DNA of 64,000 nt. Source: Nocardioides panaciterrulae (GTDB taxonomy: Bacteria > Actinomycetota > Actinomycetes > Propionibacteriales > Nocardioidaceae). The notes under the pieces are model-generated. The model was not told the DNA's origin. It did not search any database and worked only from the letters and a program-made list of their open reading frames with translations. The stretch spans positions 2,230,001 through 2,294,000 of the forward strand of contig NZ_JACCBG010000001.1 of assembly GCF_013409645.1 (NCBI RefSeq), in the 5' to 3' direction. A program made the translations under genes and the position numbers. The first letter of the stretch is position 1. Each line of letters starts with the position of its first letter. Shown piece by piece: positions 33,578 to 41,965 of the stretch.

Positions 33578-34500
33578 CGGAACTCCGCTCCCGTCTCGAG
33601 CCGCACGCCGCGCGCCCAGTCGGCGGCCGGCATCTGCTTCTTGCCGAAGGCCTTGACCTCGCCCAGGCGGACCGGCCCGGCGCCGGTGCCGACCAGGACC
33701 TCGTTCCGCGCCACCGCGAGCACGCCCGGCGCGACGGGGGCGGCGCCGGGCACCGGCACCACCGGACCGAGCTTGATCCGCTGCTCCTCGAAGGTCGTCC
33801 ACGCGCCGGGGGCCGGCGTGCAGGCCCGCACCCTCCGATCCACCGCCACCGCCGGCTCGCGCCAGTCGACGCGGGCGTCGTCGACGGTGATCTTCGGGGC
33901 CAGGCTCACGCCCTCGGCCTGTTGCGGGCGGGCCTCGATCGAGCCGTCCTCGAGGCCGTCGAGGGTGGCCACCAGCAGGCCGGCACCGCCCTCGGCGAGG
34001 CGCGCCAGCAGGTCGCCCGCGGTGTCGTCCGACCGGATCCGCTCGGTCATCACCCCGAAGATCGGGCCGGCGTCGAGCGCCTTGACGATGCGGAACGTCG
34101 TCGCGCCCGTCACCTCGTCACCGGCCCAGAGCGCGTGCTGGACCGGGGCCGCACCGCGCCAGGACGGCAGCACCGAGAAGTGCAGGTTCACCCAGCCATG
34201 GTGGGGGATGTCCAGGGCCGACTGCGGGAGCAGCGCGCCGTAGGCGACCACCGGGCAGCACTCGGGCGCCAGGTCGCGCAGCGCCTGCTGGAACTCCGGG
34301 TCGCGGGGGTGCTCCGGCTTGAGCACCGGGAGGCCGAGCTGCTCGGCGCGGTCGGCGACCGGGCTGGCCGTGAGGCGGCGCCCCCGGCCCGCGGGGGCGT
34401 CGGGGCGGGTGACGACCCCGACCAGCTCGTGGTCGGAGGCCGCGAGGGCGTCGAGGGAGGGTACGGCGGCCTCGGGGGTGCCGGCGAAGACGATCCTCAT
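33574..34500 (-). CDS. fmt: methionyl-tRNA formyltransferase
   Basis: A 308-residue enzyme that formylates initiator Met-tRNA with 10-formyl-tetrahydrofolate. [19 protein letters not shown] at the N-terminus, the formyl-transfer core with [16 protein letters not shown] (Asn in NLHFS and His catalytic positions), and the C-terminal OB-fold domain (from about residue 205) are as expected. The ATG at 34500 is followed upstream by def after only 5 bp, matching the usual def-fmt pair. Confidence 0.96.
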   Translation of the reverse strand: MRIVFAGTPEAAVPSLDALAASDHELVGVVTRPDAPAGRGRRLTASPVADRAEQLGLPVLKPEHPRDPEFQQALRDLAPECCPVVAYGALLPQSALDIPHHGWVNLHFSVLPSWRGAAPVQHALWAGDEVTGATTFRIVKALDAGPIFGVMTERIRSDDTAGDLLARLAEGGAGLLVATLDGLEDGSIEARPQQAEGVSLAPKITVDDARVDWREPAVAVDRRVRACTPAPGAWTTFEEQRIKLGPVVPVPGAAPVAPGVLAVARNEVLVGTGAGPVRLGEVKAFGKKQMPAADWARGVRLETGAEFR

Positions 34501-34505
34501 CCGGC

Positions 34506-35051
34506 TCAGAAGCCCAGTCCGCGGGTGACGTGCGGCGAGACCTTCACGGTGGGCCGCTCCAGCCCGAACCACTCCGACTCCCGGATCGCCTTCATCGCGG
34601 CCTTGCGGGCCTCGGGATCGAGCCGGTCGACGAACAGCACACCGTCGAGGTGGTCGGTCTCGTGCTGGATCGCCCGGGCAAGGTAGTCCGACCCGGTGAG
34701 CGTCACCGGCTCGCCGTGCATGTCGAAGCCGTGGGCGACCACCGAGAGCGCGCGCCGGCAGTCGAAGGTGAGCTCGGGGATCGACAGGCACCCCTCGGGG
34801 CCGTCCTGCAGCTCCTGCGAGAGCTCGAGCCGGGGGTTGATGAGGTGGCCGACCTCGCCGTCGACGTTCCAGGTGAAGGCGCGCAGCCCGACTCCGATCT
34901 GCGGCGCCGCGAGCCCCGCCCCGGGCGCGGCGAGCATCGTGTCGGTCAGGTCGGCGACCAGCCGCCGCAGCTCCTTGTCGAAGTCGACCACCTCGACGGC
35001 GGGCTTGCGCAGGACGGGGTCGCCGAAGAGGCGGATCGGCTGGACGGCCAC
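34506..35051 (-). CDS. def: peptide deformylase
   Basis: A 181-residue metal-dependent deformylase that removes the formyl group from new proteins. The three motifs are present: [10 protein letters not shown] (motif 1), EGCLSIP (motif 2, Cys ligand) and QHETDHLDG (motif 3, HExxH type). The GTG at 35051 has AGGAG at good distance; a start ten codons upstream would add unsupported residues. Confidence 0.96.
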   Translation of the reverse strand: MAVQPIRLFGDPVLRKPAVEVVDFDKELRRLVADLTDTMLAAPGAGLAAPQIGVGLRAFTWNVDGEVGHLINPRLELSQELQDGPEGCLSIPELTFDCRRALSVVAHGFDMHGEPVTLTGSDYLARAIQHETDHLDGVLFVDRLDPEARKAAMKAIRESEWFGLERPTVKVSPHVTRGLGF

Positions 35052-35099
35052 GGAACTCCTAGCGATCGGGGTGCGGGGCACAGTCTAGAGAGCCCGGGT

Positions 35100-37142
35100 T
35101 CACAGGGTCAGCGGGTCCACCTGCACGCGGACCGCGTCGAGCTTGCGGCTCGACCGGAGGCGCTGGAGGGCGCCGAGCGCGAGCGACAGGTCCCGGCCCC
35201 GTGCCCGGGGCACCCGGATCACCACCCGGCACTCCCCCTCCCCCAGCTCGACGGGCCCGAGCACCTCGGCGTCCGGCGGCGGGTCGAACAGCGTGAGCGC
35301 GTCGTCGACCGCCCCCGGCTCGCCGGTGATCGTCGCCAGCCGGCTGGCCGGCGGCAGGTGCGCCTCCTGCCGCTCCTGCATCTCCCGGGCCGCGAAGCCG
35401 GCCGGGTCCCAGCGCACCAGGGCCTGGAGCCCGGGATGGCCGGGGTCGCCGACGGCCACCACGGCTCCCCCCGGGCGGACCAGCCCGGCGGCGCCGAGCC
35501 AACGGCGCAACGCCTCCTCACCGGCGCGGAGGTCGGTGCGGGCCAGCAGCAGCCAGGTGTCGAGCAGCAGGACCGCTGCGTACCCACCCCGGGCCACGGG
35601 TTCGCCACCGGGGGTGGCCACCACGATGGCCGGTTCCTCGTCCACCTCGGCCAGCACCCGGTCGCCGCTGGAGGTGCGCACCCTCGTCCGGGGGAAGGTG
35701 CGGCCGAGCTCCTCGGCGGTCCGGGCGTCGCCGAGCACGGGGGCGCGCAGTCCCCGGTGGCCGCATTCCGGGCAGGCCCAGGCGGGCGCCGGGGCCGCGC
35801 ACCAGCGGCAGGCGGGCGGCGTGGTGGCCCCGGTCAGGACCAGCGGCCCCTGGCAGGTGGTGCAGCGCGCCGGGGCGCGGCAGCGCTCGCAGGCCAGGGC
35901 GGCGGCGTACCCGGTGCGGGGGGTCTGCACCAGCACCGGCCCCTCCTCCAGGCCGCGACGGATCGCGTCGAAGGCCTGGCGCGGCACCCGAGAGGCCCGG
36001 GCCAGCGGGTCGCGCTCGAGGTCGCGGTCGGAGGCACCCGCGACCGAGACCGTGACCCGCTCGCGCAGCACGCCGCGGGCCGGGGCGAGCTCGTGGGCCC
36101 AGCCGGTCCGCAGGAGGTACTCGCCCTCGACCGTGCGCGCGAAGCCGCCGACCAGCGCGCCGGCGTCCTCGCGCTCGGCCCGGACCAGCAGCGTCTCGCG
36201 GGTGTGCGGGTAGGGCGCCCGGGGCTCGGCGTGCAGGTCGTCGCCGTCGTCCCAGACCGCGACCAGGCCGAGGTCGTGGACCGGCGCGAACGCCGCGGCG
36301 CGGGTGCCGACCACGACGCGACGCGCCCCGCGGCGTACGGCCAGGAAGTCGCGGTAGCGCTGCGCCGGCCCGGCCTCGGCCGAGAGCAGCACGTGGTGGC
36401 CCTCCCCCAGCACCGTCGCCAGAGCCCGGTCGACGCGGGCCGCGTCCCTGCCGTCGGGCACGCAGAGCAGCGCCCCCCGGCCCGAGGCGTACGTCGCGGC
36501 CGCGGCGTGCGCCAGCGCCAGCGGCCAGTCGCTCGCCGGCGCGACCGACCACACCGCCCGAGGGGCGCCGCCGTCGGCGAGCCGGGCGAGGAACGCGGCG
36601 GCGTGCTCGTGACCGGCCCAGGCCGGCTCCGCGTCGGCGACGCGCCACGGCTGCCGCGGCGGGCTCGCGGGCGTGGGCTCCTTCTCGGTCGTGGCGTGCC
36701 GCGGCGGCACGGCCAGGCGCAGGACGTCGGACCTGGTCCCGGCGTACCGCTCGGCGAGGTCCGCGGTGAGCGCGGCCACCTCGGCCGAGAGGACCGGCTC
36801 CGCACTGACCACGCGGCGCAACGGGGCGAGCCGCCCCGGGTGCTCGCTGGCCGCGGCCCGGGCCAGGACGTAGCCGTCGACGTCCTGGCCGGCGAAGCGC
36901 ACCTTGACCCGGACCCCGGGCTGCGCGACCGCCGCCACCGCCTCCGGGACCGCGTAGTCGAAGGGCCGGTCGAGGTGGGCGAGCGGGACGTCCACGAGCA
37001 CGCGGGCCACCGGGTCGACCTCCGCGATCGCCTGCTCCGCGGCCTTGCGCTGCCGGGTCGCCCGAGCCTTGGCCCGGGAGGCCTGCACCGAGGCGCGCAC
37101 CAGCCCGGGCAGCAACTCGGGATGGTCCTCGGGGTCGGTCAT
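35100..37142 (-). CDS. priA: PriA-like primosomal protein N' lacking helicase ATPase motifs
   Basis: A 680-residue protein related to PriA, the replication restart factor. The N-terminal 3'-DNA-binding region (ARVLVDVPLAHLDRPFDYAV) and the zinc region with Cys pairs CERC, CTTC, CRWC and CPEC (about residues 430-480) are kept, but the expected Walker A GxTGSGKT is absent and the DEEH-type box is reduced to WDDGDD. Actinobacterial PriA proteins are known to look inactive as helicases, so a structural or loading role is likely. TAGAAC lies seven bases before the ATG (37150-37155), suggesting leaderless transcription. Confidence 0.9.
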   Translation of the reverse strand: MTDPEDHPELLPGLVRASVQASRAKARATRQRKAAEQAIAEVDPVARVLVDVPLAHLDRPFDYAVPEAVAAVAQPGVRVKVRFAGQDVDGYVLARAAASEHPGRLAPLRRVVSAEPVLSAEVAALTADLAERYAGTRSDVLRLAVPPRHATTEKEPTPASPPRQPWRVADAEPAWAGHEHAAAFLARLADGGAPRAVWSVAPASDWPLALAHAAAATYASGRGALLCVPDGRDAARVDRALATVLGEGHHVLLSAEAGPAQRYRDFLAVRRGARRVVVGTRAAAFAPVHDLGLVAVWDDGDDLHAEPRAPYPHTRETLLVRAEREDAGALVGGFARTVEGEYLLRTGWAHELAPARGVLRERVTVSVAGASDRDLERDPLARASRVPRQAFDAIRRGLEEGPVLVQTPRTGYAAALACERCRAPARCTTCQGPLVLTGATTPPACRWCAAPAPAWACPECGHRGLRAPVLGDARTAEELGRTFPRTRVRTSSGDRVLAEVDEEPAIVVATPGGEPVARGGYAAVLLLDTWLLLARTDLRAGEEALRRWLGAAGLVRPGGAVVAVGDPGHPGLQALVRWDPAGFAAREMQERQEAHLPPASRLATITGEPGAVDDALTLFDPPPDAEVLGPVELGEGECRVVIRVPRARGRDLSLALGALQRLRSSRKLDAVRVQVDPLTL

Positions 37143-37149
37143 GGGCGCA

Positions 37150-37155
37150 GTTCTA
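37150..37155 (-). promoter_or_regulatory. -10-like element TAGAAC before priA
   Basis: TAGAAC on the minus strand ends seven bases before the priA ATG, inside GTAGAACT. The match to TAnnnT is imperfect at the last base. Confidence 0.45.
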
Positions 37156-37281
37156 CCAGCGGCTGCCGACGGCGCGGCCGGGGCGGTGACGCCCCGGCCG
37201 GGTGCCGTGTGGGCTGGCCGGGGTGCCGTGCGGCCGGCCCCGGGCGCGGCTCGGCCCGCGGGGTTGTCAGGGTGTGCTTGC

Positions 37282-37343
37282 GGTTGGGGGGCGTTGCAAC
37301 GGCCCCCAACCGAGGGAATCCCCGGCCAGCCGGGGATTCCCTC
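37282..37343. terminator. two adjacent strong inverted repeats between metK and priA
   Basis: GGTTGGGGG (37282-37290) pairs with CCCCCAACC (37303-37311) around a self-complementary CGTTGCAACG. One base later GAGGGAATCCCCGGC (37312-37326) pairs perfectly with the mirror arm (37329-37343) around a 2-nt loop. They sit in the 243-bp gap downstream of metK. Without U-tracts they may still be actinobacterial I-shaped terminators. Confidence 0.6.
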
Positions 37344-37364
37344 AGCCGGATTGCCGCCGCCCGA

Positions 37365-37377
37365 CCCCCTCCGGGGG
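37365..37377 (-). terminator. metK proximal hairpin
   Basis: CCCCC and GGGGG around a 3-nt loop, 9-21 bp past the metK stop; the probable first terminator of metK. Confidence 0.5.
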
Positions 37378-37385
37378 CGGGGGCG

Positions 37386-38588
37386 TCAGCCGCGGACGGC
37401 GGCCTGGAGGGCGGCGGCGCGGTCGGTGCGCTCCCAGGTGAAGTCGTCCAGCTCACGCCCGAAGTGGCCGTACGCCGCGGTCTGGGCGTAGATCGGGCGC
37501 AGCAGGTCCAGGTCGCGGATGATCGCGGCCGGGCGCAGGTCGAAGGCCTCGAGCACGGCCCGCTGGATCTGCTCGTCGGGCACGTTGCCGGTGCCGAAGG
37601 TCTCGATGAAGACACCGACCGGCTGGGCCTTGCCGATGGCGTAGGCGACCTGCGCCTCGCAGCGGTCGGCGAGGCCGGCGGCGACGACGTTCTTGGCGAC
37701 CCAGCGCATGGCGTACGCCGCGGACCGGTCCACCTTCGAGGGGTCCTTGCCCGAGAACGCGCCGCCCCCGTGGCGGGCCATGCCGCCGTAGGTGTCGACG
37801 ATGATCTTGCGCCCGGTCAGGCCGGCGTCACCCATCGGGCCGCCGACGACGAAGCGCCCCGTGGGGTTGACCAGGAGCCGGTAGCTCTCCGAGGGCAGGT
37901 CGAAGGTCTCGAGCACCGGGTCGATGACGTGCTTCTTGACGTCGTCCTCGAGGCTGCCGAGCTCGGTCTCCTCGGTGTGCTGGGTGGAGAGCACCACGGT
38001 GTCGATGCGGACCGGGCGGTTCGCGGCGTCGTACTCGATGGTGACCTGGGTCTTGCCGTCGGGGCGCAGGTAGCCGAGGCTGCCGTCCTTGCGGACGGTG
38101 GAGAGCCGCTCGGCGAGCCGCTGGGCGATCACGATCGGCAGCGGCATCAGCACGTCGGTGTCGTTGCAGGCGTAGCCGAACATCAGGCCCTGGTCGCCGG
38201 CGCCCTGCTTGTCCATCGCGTCGACCGAGCCGGTGCGGCTCTCGTGGCCGGTGTCCACGCCCTGGGCGATGTCGCCGGACTGGCCGCCGATGGCCACCAT
38301 CACGCCGCACGAGGCGCCGTCGAAGCCCTTGCTGGAGGAGTCGTAGCCGATCTCGAGGATCCGGTCGCGGACGATCTTCTTGATGTCGACGTAGCCGGTC
38401 GTGTCCACCTCGCCGGCCACGACCACCAGACCGGTGGTCAGCAGGGTCTCGACCGCGACCCGGCTGCCCGGGTCCTGGGCGAGCATGGCATCGAGGACGG
38501 AGTCGCTGATCTGGTCAGCGATCTTGTCCGGGTGCCCCTCGGTCACAGACTCCGAGGTGAAGAGACGTCCAGCCACAGTGCTACCCAC
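37386..38588 (-). CDS. metK: S-adenosylmethionine synthetase
   Basis: A 400-residue enzyme making S-adenosylmethionine from methionine and ATP. Blocks [33 protein letters not shown] (signature 1) and [19 protein letters not shown] (P-loop-like) are diagnostic. GTG at 38588 gives [10 protein letters not shown]; a GTG at 38576 (VAGRLF) has better spacing to GGGAGTGGG and may be the real start. The cluster position between coaBC and priA is standard for actinobacteria. Confidence 0.96.
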   Translation of the reverse strand: MGSTVAGRLFTSESVTEGHPDKIADQISDSVLDAMLAQDPGSRVAVETLLTTGLVVVAGEVDTTGYVDIKKIVRDRILEIGYDSSSKGFDGASCGVMVAIGGQSGDIAQGVDTGHESRTGSVDAMDKQGAGDQGLMFGYACNDTDVLMPLPIVIAQRLAERLSTVRKDGSLGYLRPDGKTQVTIEYDAANRPVRIDTVVLSTQHTEETELGSLEDDVKKHVIDPVLETFDLPSESYRLLVNPTGRFVVGGPMGDAGLTGRKIIVDTYGGMARHGGGAFSGKDPSKVDRSAAYAMRWVAKNVVAAGLADRCEAQVAYAIGKAQPVGVFIETFGTGNVPDEQIQRAVLEAFDLRPAAIIRDLDLLRPIYAQTAAYGHFGRELDDFTWERTDRAAALQAAVRG

Positions 38589-38612
38589 TCCCGTTCGTTG
38601 GCGAATGACTCA

Positions 38613-38642
38613 ACACTATCCGTCGTCCCGCGAAGTGGGACG
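38613..38642 (-). promoter_or_regulatory. candidate metK promoter with palindrome
   Basis: A -10 element TAGTGT lies at 38613-38618 on the minus strand. The region where the -35 should be is occupied by the inverted repeat CGTCCC-N7-GGGACG (38624-38642), which could be an operator. No SAM riboswitch pattern was recognised in the 94-bp gap. Confidence 0.4.
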
Positions 38643-38682
38643 GCGGTCCGTACTGAGAACTCATCAAAATGAGGATGGCCGC

Positions 38683-39939
38683 TCACGGGGCCAGGCGGCG
38701 CACGACCTCGTCCCAGATGACGTGGGCGAGCGCGGACTTGCTGCCCCGGGCCACCTCGACCGCGGCACCGTCGGCCCCGAGGATGACGGCCTCGTTGTCG
38801 GCGCTGCCGAAGACCGCGCCTCCGCTCACGTCGTTGACCACCAGCAGGTCGCAACCCTTGCGGGCGAGCTTGGCCCGGCCGAGCTCGAGCACGCTCCCGG
38901 TGTCGTCCCCGGTCTCCGCCGCGAAGCCGACGATGACCTGGTCGGCTCTGGCCCGGTCCTGGCTGATCTTGGCGAGTACGTCGGGGTTCTGGACCAGCTC
39001 GATGGCCGGTGCGGACCCGTCGGCGGCCTTCTTGATCTTGGCCTCGCTGACCCGGGCCGGCCGGAAGTCGGCGGGCGCGGCGGCCATCACCACCGCGTCG
39101 ACGGAGCCCGTCTCGGCGGTGACCGCGTCGAGCAGCTCGCCGGTGGTCTCGATGCGCACGACCTTCACGCCGGCGGGGTCGGGGAGCGCGACGTTGGCGC
39201 TGACCAGCGTCACCTCGGCGCCGCGCGCGGCCGCGGCCCGCGCGAGCGCGTAGCCCTGCAGTCCGGAGGACCGGTTGCCGAGGAAGCGGACCGGGTCGAG
39301 CCGCTCGCGGGTGCCGCCGGCCGACACCAGCACGTGGCGACCCGCCAGGTCGAGGGCTCCGGACCCCCGGGCCAGCACCTGGCCGCAGAGCTCGAAGATC
39401 TCGCCGGGCTCGGGCAGCCGGCCCTTGCCGGTGTCCTTGCCGGTCAGGCGGCCCTCGGCGGGCTCGATGACGACGCAGCCGCGCTCGCGCAGGGTCGCGA
39501 CGTTCGCGCGGGTCGCGGCGTGCTCCCACATCTCGGTGTGCATGGCGGGCGCGAACACGACCGGGCAGCGCGCGGTCAGCAGCGTGTTGGTGAGCAGGTC
39601 GTCGGCCAGCCCGTGGGCGGCCTTCGCCAGCAGGTCGGCGGTGGCCGGGGCCACCACGACCAGGTCGGCCTGCTGACCGATCCGCACGTGCGGGACCTGA
39701 TGGACCCCGCTCCACACGTCGGTCGCGACCGGCTTGCCGGACAGCGCCGCCCAGGTGGGGGCGCCGACGAACTCCAGCGCCGCGGCGGTCGGCACCACGG
39801 TCACGTCGTGGCCGGACTCGGTGAACCGGCGCAGCAGCTCGCAGGCCTTGTACGCCGCGATCCCGCCGGCCACGCCGAGGACGACACGAGGCCGCCTCCC
39901 CTCAGGGGAAGCGGCCTCGTCGACGGTGCTGGTGCTCAG
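38683..39939 (-). CDS. coaBC: bifunctional phosphopantothenoylcysteine decarboxylase/synthetase, start codon uncertain
   Basis: A protein of about 418 residues making 4'-phosphopantetheine in coenzyme A synthesis. The flavin-dependent CoaC half starts RVVLGVAGGIAAYKACELL and has FAPAMHTEMW; the CoaB half (from about residue 185) has VLVSAGGTRERLDPVRFLGNRSSG and AAPADFRP. No ATG, GTG or TTG lies between the rpoZ stop and the conserved N-terminus. The options are a CTG at 39939, four bases after rpoZ, or a GTG at 40032 deep inside rpoZ that would add 31 unusual residues. CTG is used here provisionally. Confidence 0.92.
   Translation of the reverse strand: MSTSTVDEAASPEGRRPRVVLGVAGGIAAYKACELLRRFTESGHDVTVVPTAAALEFVGAPTWAALSGKPVATDVWSGVHQVPHVRIGQQADLVVVAPATADLLAKAAHGLADDLLTNTLLTARCPVVFAPAMHTEMWEHAATRANVATLRERGCVVIEPAEGRLTGKDTGKGRLPEPGEIFELCGQVLARGSGALDLAGRHVLVSAGGTRERLDPVRFLGNRSSGLQGYALARAAAARGAEVTLVSANVALPDPAGVKVVRIETTGELLDAVTAETGSVDAVVMAAAPADFRPARVSEAKIKKAADGSAPAIELVQNPDVLAKISQDRARADQVIVGFAAETGDDTGSVLELGRAKLARKGCDLLVVNDVSGGAVFGSADNEAVILGADGAAVEVARGSKSALAHVIWDEVVRRLAP
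39887..39919. promoter_or_regulatory. long hairpin at the start of coaBC
   Basis: CGAGGCCGC (39887-39895) pairs with GCGGCCTCG (39911-39919), and inside it TCCCC pairs with GGGGA around a 3-nt loop, with a single mismatch between the stems. It begins about 25 nt after the rpoZ stop and lies within the first coaBC codons, so it could act as rpoZ terminator, attenuator or translation brake. Confidence 0.65.
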
Positions 39940-39943
39940 CGGA

Positions 39944-40276
39944 TCACTCGCTGTCGCTGTAGGAGACGTCGACCGAGGCGGCCTGAGCCGCCGCCTTCTC
40001 GGCGGCGAGCTCGGCGGGGTCGACGTCCTCACAGGTCAGCAGGTCCTCGTTGATCTCGCGCAGCGCGATCGAGAGCGGCTTCTCCTGGACGTGGGTGTCG
40101 ACCAGCGGGCCGACGTACTCCAGCAGGCCCTCGCCGAGCTGGGAGTAGTAGGCGTTGATCTGGCGGGCGCGCTTGGCGCTGTAGAGGACCAGCTTGTACT
40201 TGCTGTCGGTCTTGGTGAGCAGGTCGTCGATCGGGGGGTTGGTGACACCCTCGGCGGCGATGTTGGGGGCAGACAC
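39944..40276 (-). CDS. rpoZ: RNA polymerase omega subunit
   Basis: A 110-residue omega subunit that helps assemble RNA polymerase by clamping the beta' subunit. The block [20 protein letters not shown] followed by [12 protein letters not shown] is diagnostic. The C-terminal acidic tail is normal in actinobacteria. Start is GTG at 40276. It follows gmk by 75 bp in the mihF-gmk-rpoZ-coaBC unit. Confidence 0.95.
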   Translation of the reverse strand: MSAPNIAAEGVTNPPIDDLLTKTDSKYKLVLYSAKRARQINAYYSQLGEGLLEYVGPLVDTHVQEKPLSIALREINEDLLTCEDVDPAELAAEKAAAQAASVDVSYSDSE

Positions 40277-40351
40277 GCGTGAAGCCTCGCTGGTGGAGTA
40301 GGGGCTGGTCGGACCGTGCGGTCGGGGCTCGGCGCCCCTCGGCCGCAGCCG

Positions 40352-40981
40352 TCAGCTGCTGCCGTCGGCGGGACGCTCGTCACCGACCATCATCAAGGCT
40401 ACCAACTGCTCGGCGGCAGCGTGAACTTCGTGGTTGACGATCGTCACGTCGAACTCCGGCTCCGCCGCCAGCTCGTCGCGGGCGGTCTCCAGCCGCCGGG
40501 CCCGCTCCTCCTCGGTCTCGGTGCCGCGCCCGACCAGGCGACGCACCAGCTCCTCCCACGACGGGGGCTTGAGGAAGACGAACATCGCCTCGGGCATCGT
40601 CTCGCGCACCTGGCGTGCGCCCTGGAGGTCGATCTCCAGCATCGCCGGCCGCCCGGCGGCGAGGGCCGCCTCCACGGGGCCCCGCGGAGTGCCGTACCGC
40701 GCGGCCTTGTGCACGATCGCCCATTCCAGCAGCTCGCCGCCGTCGACCATCCGGTCGAACTCCTCGTCGGAGACGAACCAGTAGTGCACGCCGTGCACCT
40801 CGCCGGGCCGGGCCCGGCGGGTGGTCGCGGACACCGAGATCCACACCTCGGGGTGGGTGGCCCGGACCTCCGCGGCGACGGTGCCCTTGCCGACCGCGGT
40901 GGGTCCGGCGAGCACGACGAGCCGCGAGCGTCGCGCTCCGGCGTCGACGCGCCGGTCGGGGCCCGGGACGGGCTCAGTCAC
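40352..40981 (-). CDS. gmk: guanylate kinase
   Basis: A 209-residue enzyme phosphorylating GMP to GDP. P-loop GPTAVGKGT (about residues 26-34), [13 protein letters not shown] with [10 protein letters not shown] for GMP binding, and [11 protein letters not shown] are present. The GTG at 40981 lies 8 bp inside the end of mihF (GTGACTGA), so both are coupled. Confidence 0.97.
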   Translation of the reverse strand: MTEPVPGPDRRVDAGARRSRLVVLAGPTAVGKGTVAAEVRATHPEVWISVSATTRRARPGEVHGVHYWFVSDEEFDRMVDGGELLEWAIVHKAARYGTPRGPVEAALAAGRPAMLEIDLQGARQVRETMPEAMFVFLKPPSWEELVRRLVGRGTETEEERARRLETARDELAAEPEFDVTIVNHEVHAAAEQLVALMMVGDERPADGSS

Positions 40982-41294
40982 GCGCTGCGAACTCGCGCTC
41001 GAGCGCGGCCACCTGCTTGGTGCCCAGCCCCCGCACTCGGCGGCTCTCGGCGATCCCGATCCGCTCCATCATCTGGCGGGCCCGGACCTTGCCCAGCCCC
41101 GGCATCGACTGCAGCAGGTCGACGACCCGCATCTTGCCGATCACCTCGTTCTCCTGGCCCTCCTTGAGGACCTCCGCGATCGAGGCACCGGAGTTCTTGA
41201 GGCGGTTCTTCACCTCGGCTCGTTCCCTGCGGGAGGCGGCGGCCTTGTCGAGCGCTGCCTGGCGCTGTTCGGGGGTGAGCGGAGGCAAGGCCAC
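40974..41294 (-). CDS. mihF: mycobacterial-type integration host factor
   Basis: A 106-residue nucleoid protein of the actinobacterial mIHF family, which binds and bends DNA. The start [19 protein letters not shown] and the helix-two-turn-helix block [19 protein letters not shown] are diagnostic. GTG at 41294 is preceded by GAAGGA; a longer frame to 41420 has no similarity to the family. First gene of the unit with gmk, rpoZ and coaBC. Confidence 0.95.
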   Translation of the reverse strand: MALPPLTPEQRQAALDKAAASRRERAEVKNRLKNSGASIAEVLKEGQENEVIGKMRVVDLLQSMPGLGKVRARQMMERIGIAESRRVRGLGTKQVAALEREFAARD

Positions 41295-41379
41295 GGGCGT
41301 CGGTCCTTCGGTCGCGGTCGGGCCCGAGTCCCGGACGTGGGGCACGGGATCGATCGGGTGAGGCGGTCGGTGCTGGCTC

Positions 41380-41409
41380 AATGTAGTCAGAAGCCGCGAA
41401 GCGCTGCAA
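41380..41409 (-). promoter_or_regulatory. mihF-gmk-rpoZ-coaBC promoter
   Basis: TTGCAG (41404-41409) and TACATT (41380-41385) on the minus strand with an 18-nt spacer, predicting a leader of about 80 nt before mihF. Confidence 0.65.
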
Positions 41410-41454
41410 TCGGCCCCCACCGGCGCCCCGTCGATCCGTCCCGTGGTCGGCGGG

Positions 41455-41958
41455 TCACATGGTCAGTGGCGTGTGGCAGACGTCGCGGGCCTCCTGGTCC
41501 AGCGCCTGCAGGGCCGCGACGGTCGTTCCGCTGCCCAGCTCGCGGGCGGCGGCGTCGATGCGCGTCCTCTCCTCGGCGTCCAGTCCTGCCGGCGGGTGGG
41601 CGCGGTCGTAGTCGGCCGGGTCTACGCCGGCGGCGCGCAGGGCGGCGTCGAGGGCCTTGACGCGGCTCACGAGCTGCTGCCAGTCGTCGGTGATGTCGCC
41701 GGGCGCCTTGCTCTGCAGGTCCTCGAAGATGGGCAGGGCGCGGATCAGCGCGTCGCTGTCGCCCCCGGTGGTGAGGTCGGTGAGCTCGCGCTGGTGGTCG
41801 CTGACCGCCGAGCAGTACTGGTCCTGCTGGTCGCCGCAGCCGGCCAGCGGCAGCAGCACCAGCGCGACGACGGCGGCCACCGGCCGCAGGCGCCTGGTCG
41901 CCGGCGTCCCGGGCGCGGTCACGGGCCCAGTCACGGGCCCAGTCACGGGCCCAGTCAC
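41455..41958 (-). CDS. putative lipoprotein downstream of pyrF
   Basis: A small secreted protein with an Arg-containing, hydrophobic signal peptide ending in the lipobox LPLAGC, so the mature protein starts at Cys and is anchored outside the membrane. About 125 residues of helical, charged sequence follow, with two further cysteines (QYCSAV and DVCHTP). No family recognised. Four in-frame GTG codons lie in the 12-bp tandem repeat (41958, 41946, 41934, 41922); 41958 overlaps the pyrF stop as GTGA, giving 167 residues, while 41922 gives 155. Confidence 0.75.
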   Translation of the reverse strand: MTGPVTGPVTGPVTAPGTPATRRLRPVAAVVALVLLPLAGCGDQQDQYCSAVSDHQRELTDLTTGGDSDALIRALPIFEDLQSKAPGDITDDWQQLVSRVKALDAALRAAGVDPADYDRAHPPAGLDAEERTRIDAAARELGSGTTVAALQALDQEARDVCHTPLTM

Positions 41959-41965
41959 GGGCGCA
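41918..41965. repeat. four tandem 12-bp copies spanning the pyrF stop / lipoprotein start
   Basis: GTCACGGGCCCA at 41918, 41930 and 41942 and a variant GTCACGGGCGCA at 41954. In the minus sense each unit reads CTGGGCCCGTGA, so each carries GTGA: a pyrF-frame TGA stop overlapping a lipoprotein-frame GTG start. Four stops and four starts are therefore present in frame. Confidence 0.95.

Noticed and set aside
34530..38672. A 1380-codon open frame on the plus strand
   Set aside because: It is antisense to def, priA and metK and codes for Arg/Gly/Val-rich sequence without any domain; a typical shadow in high-GC DNA. The same applies to long antisense frames at 12361-15882 and 45958-49110.
38589..38682. 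SAM riboswitch before metK
   Set aside because: The 94-bp gap is too short and lacks the conserved core; only a promoter-like element and a small palindrome were seen.
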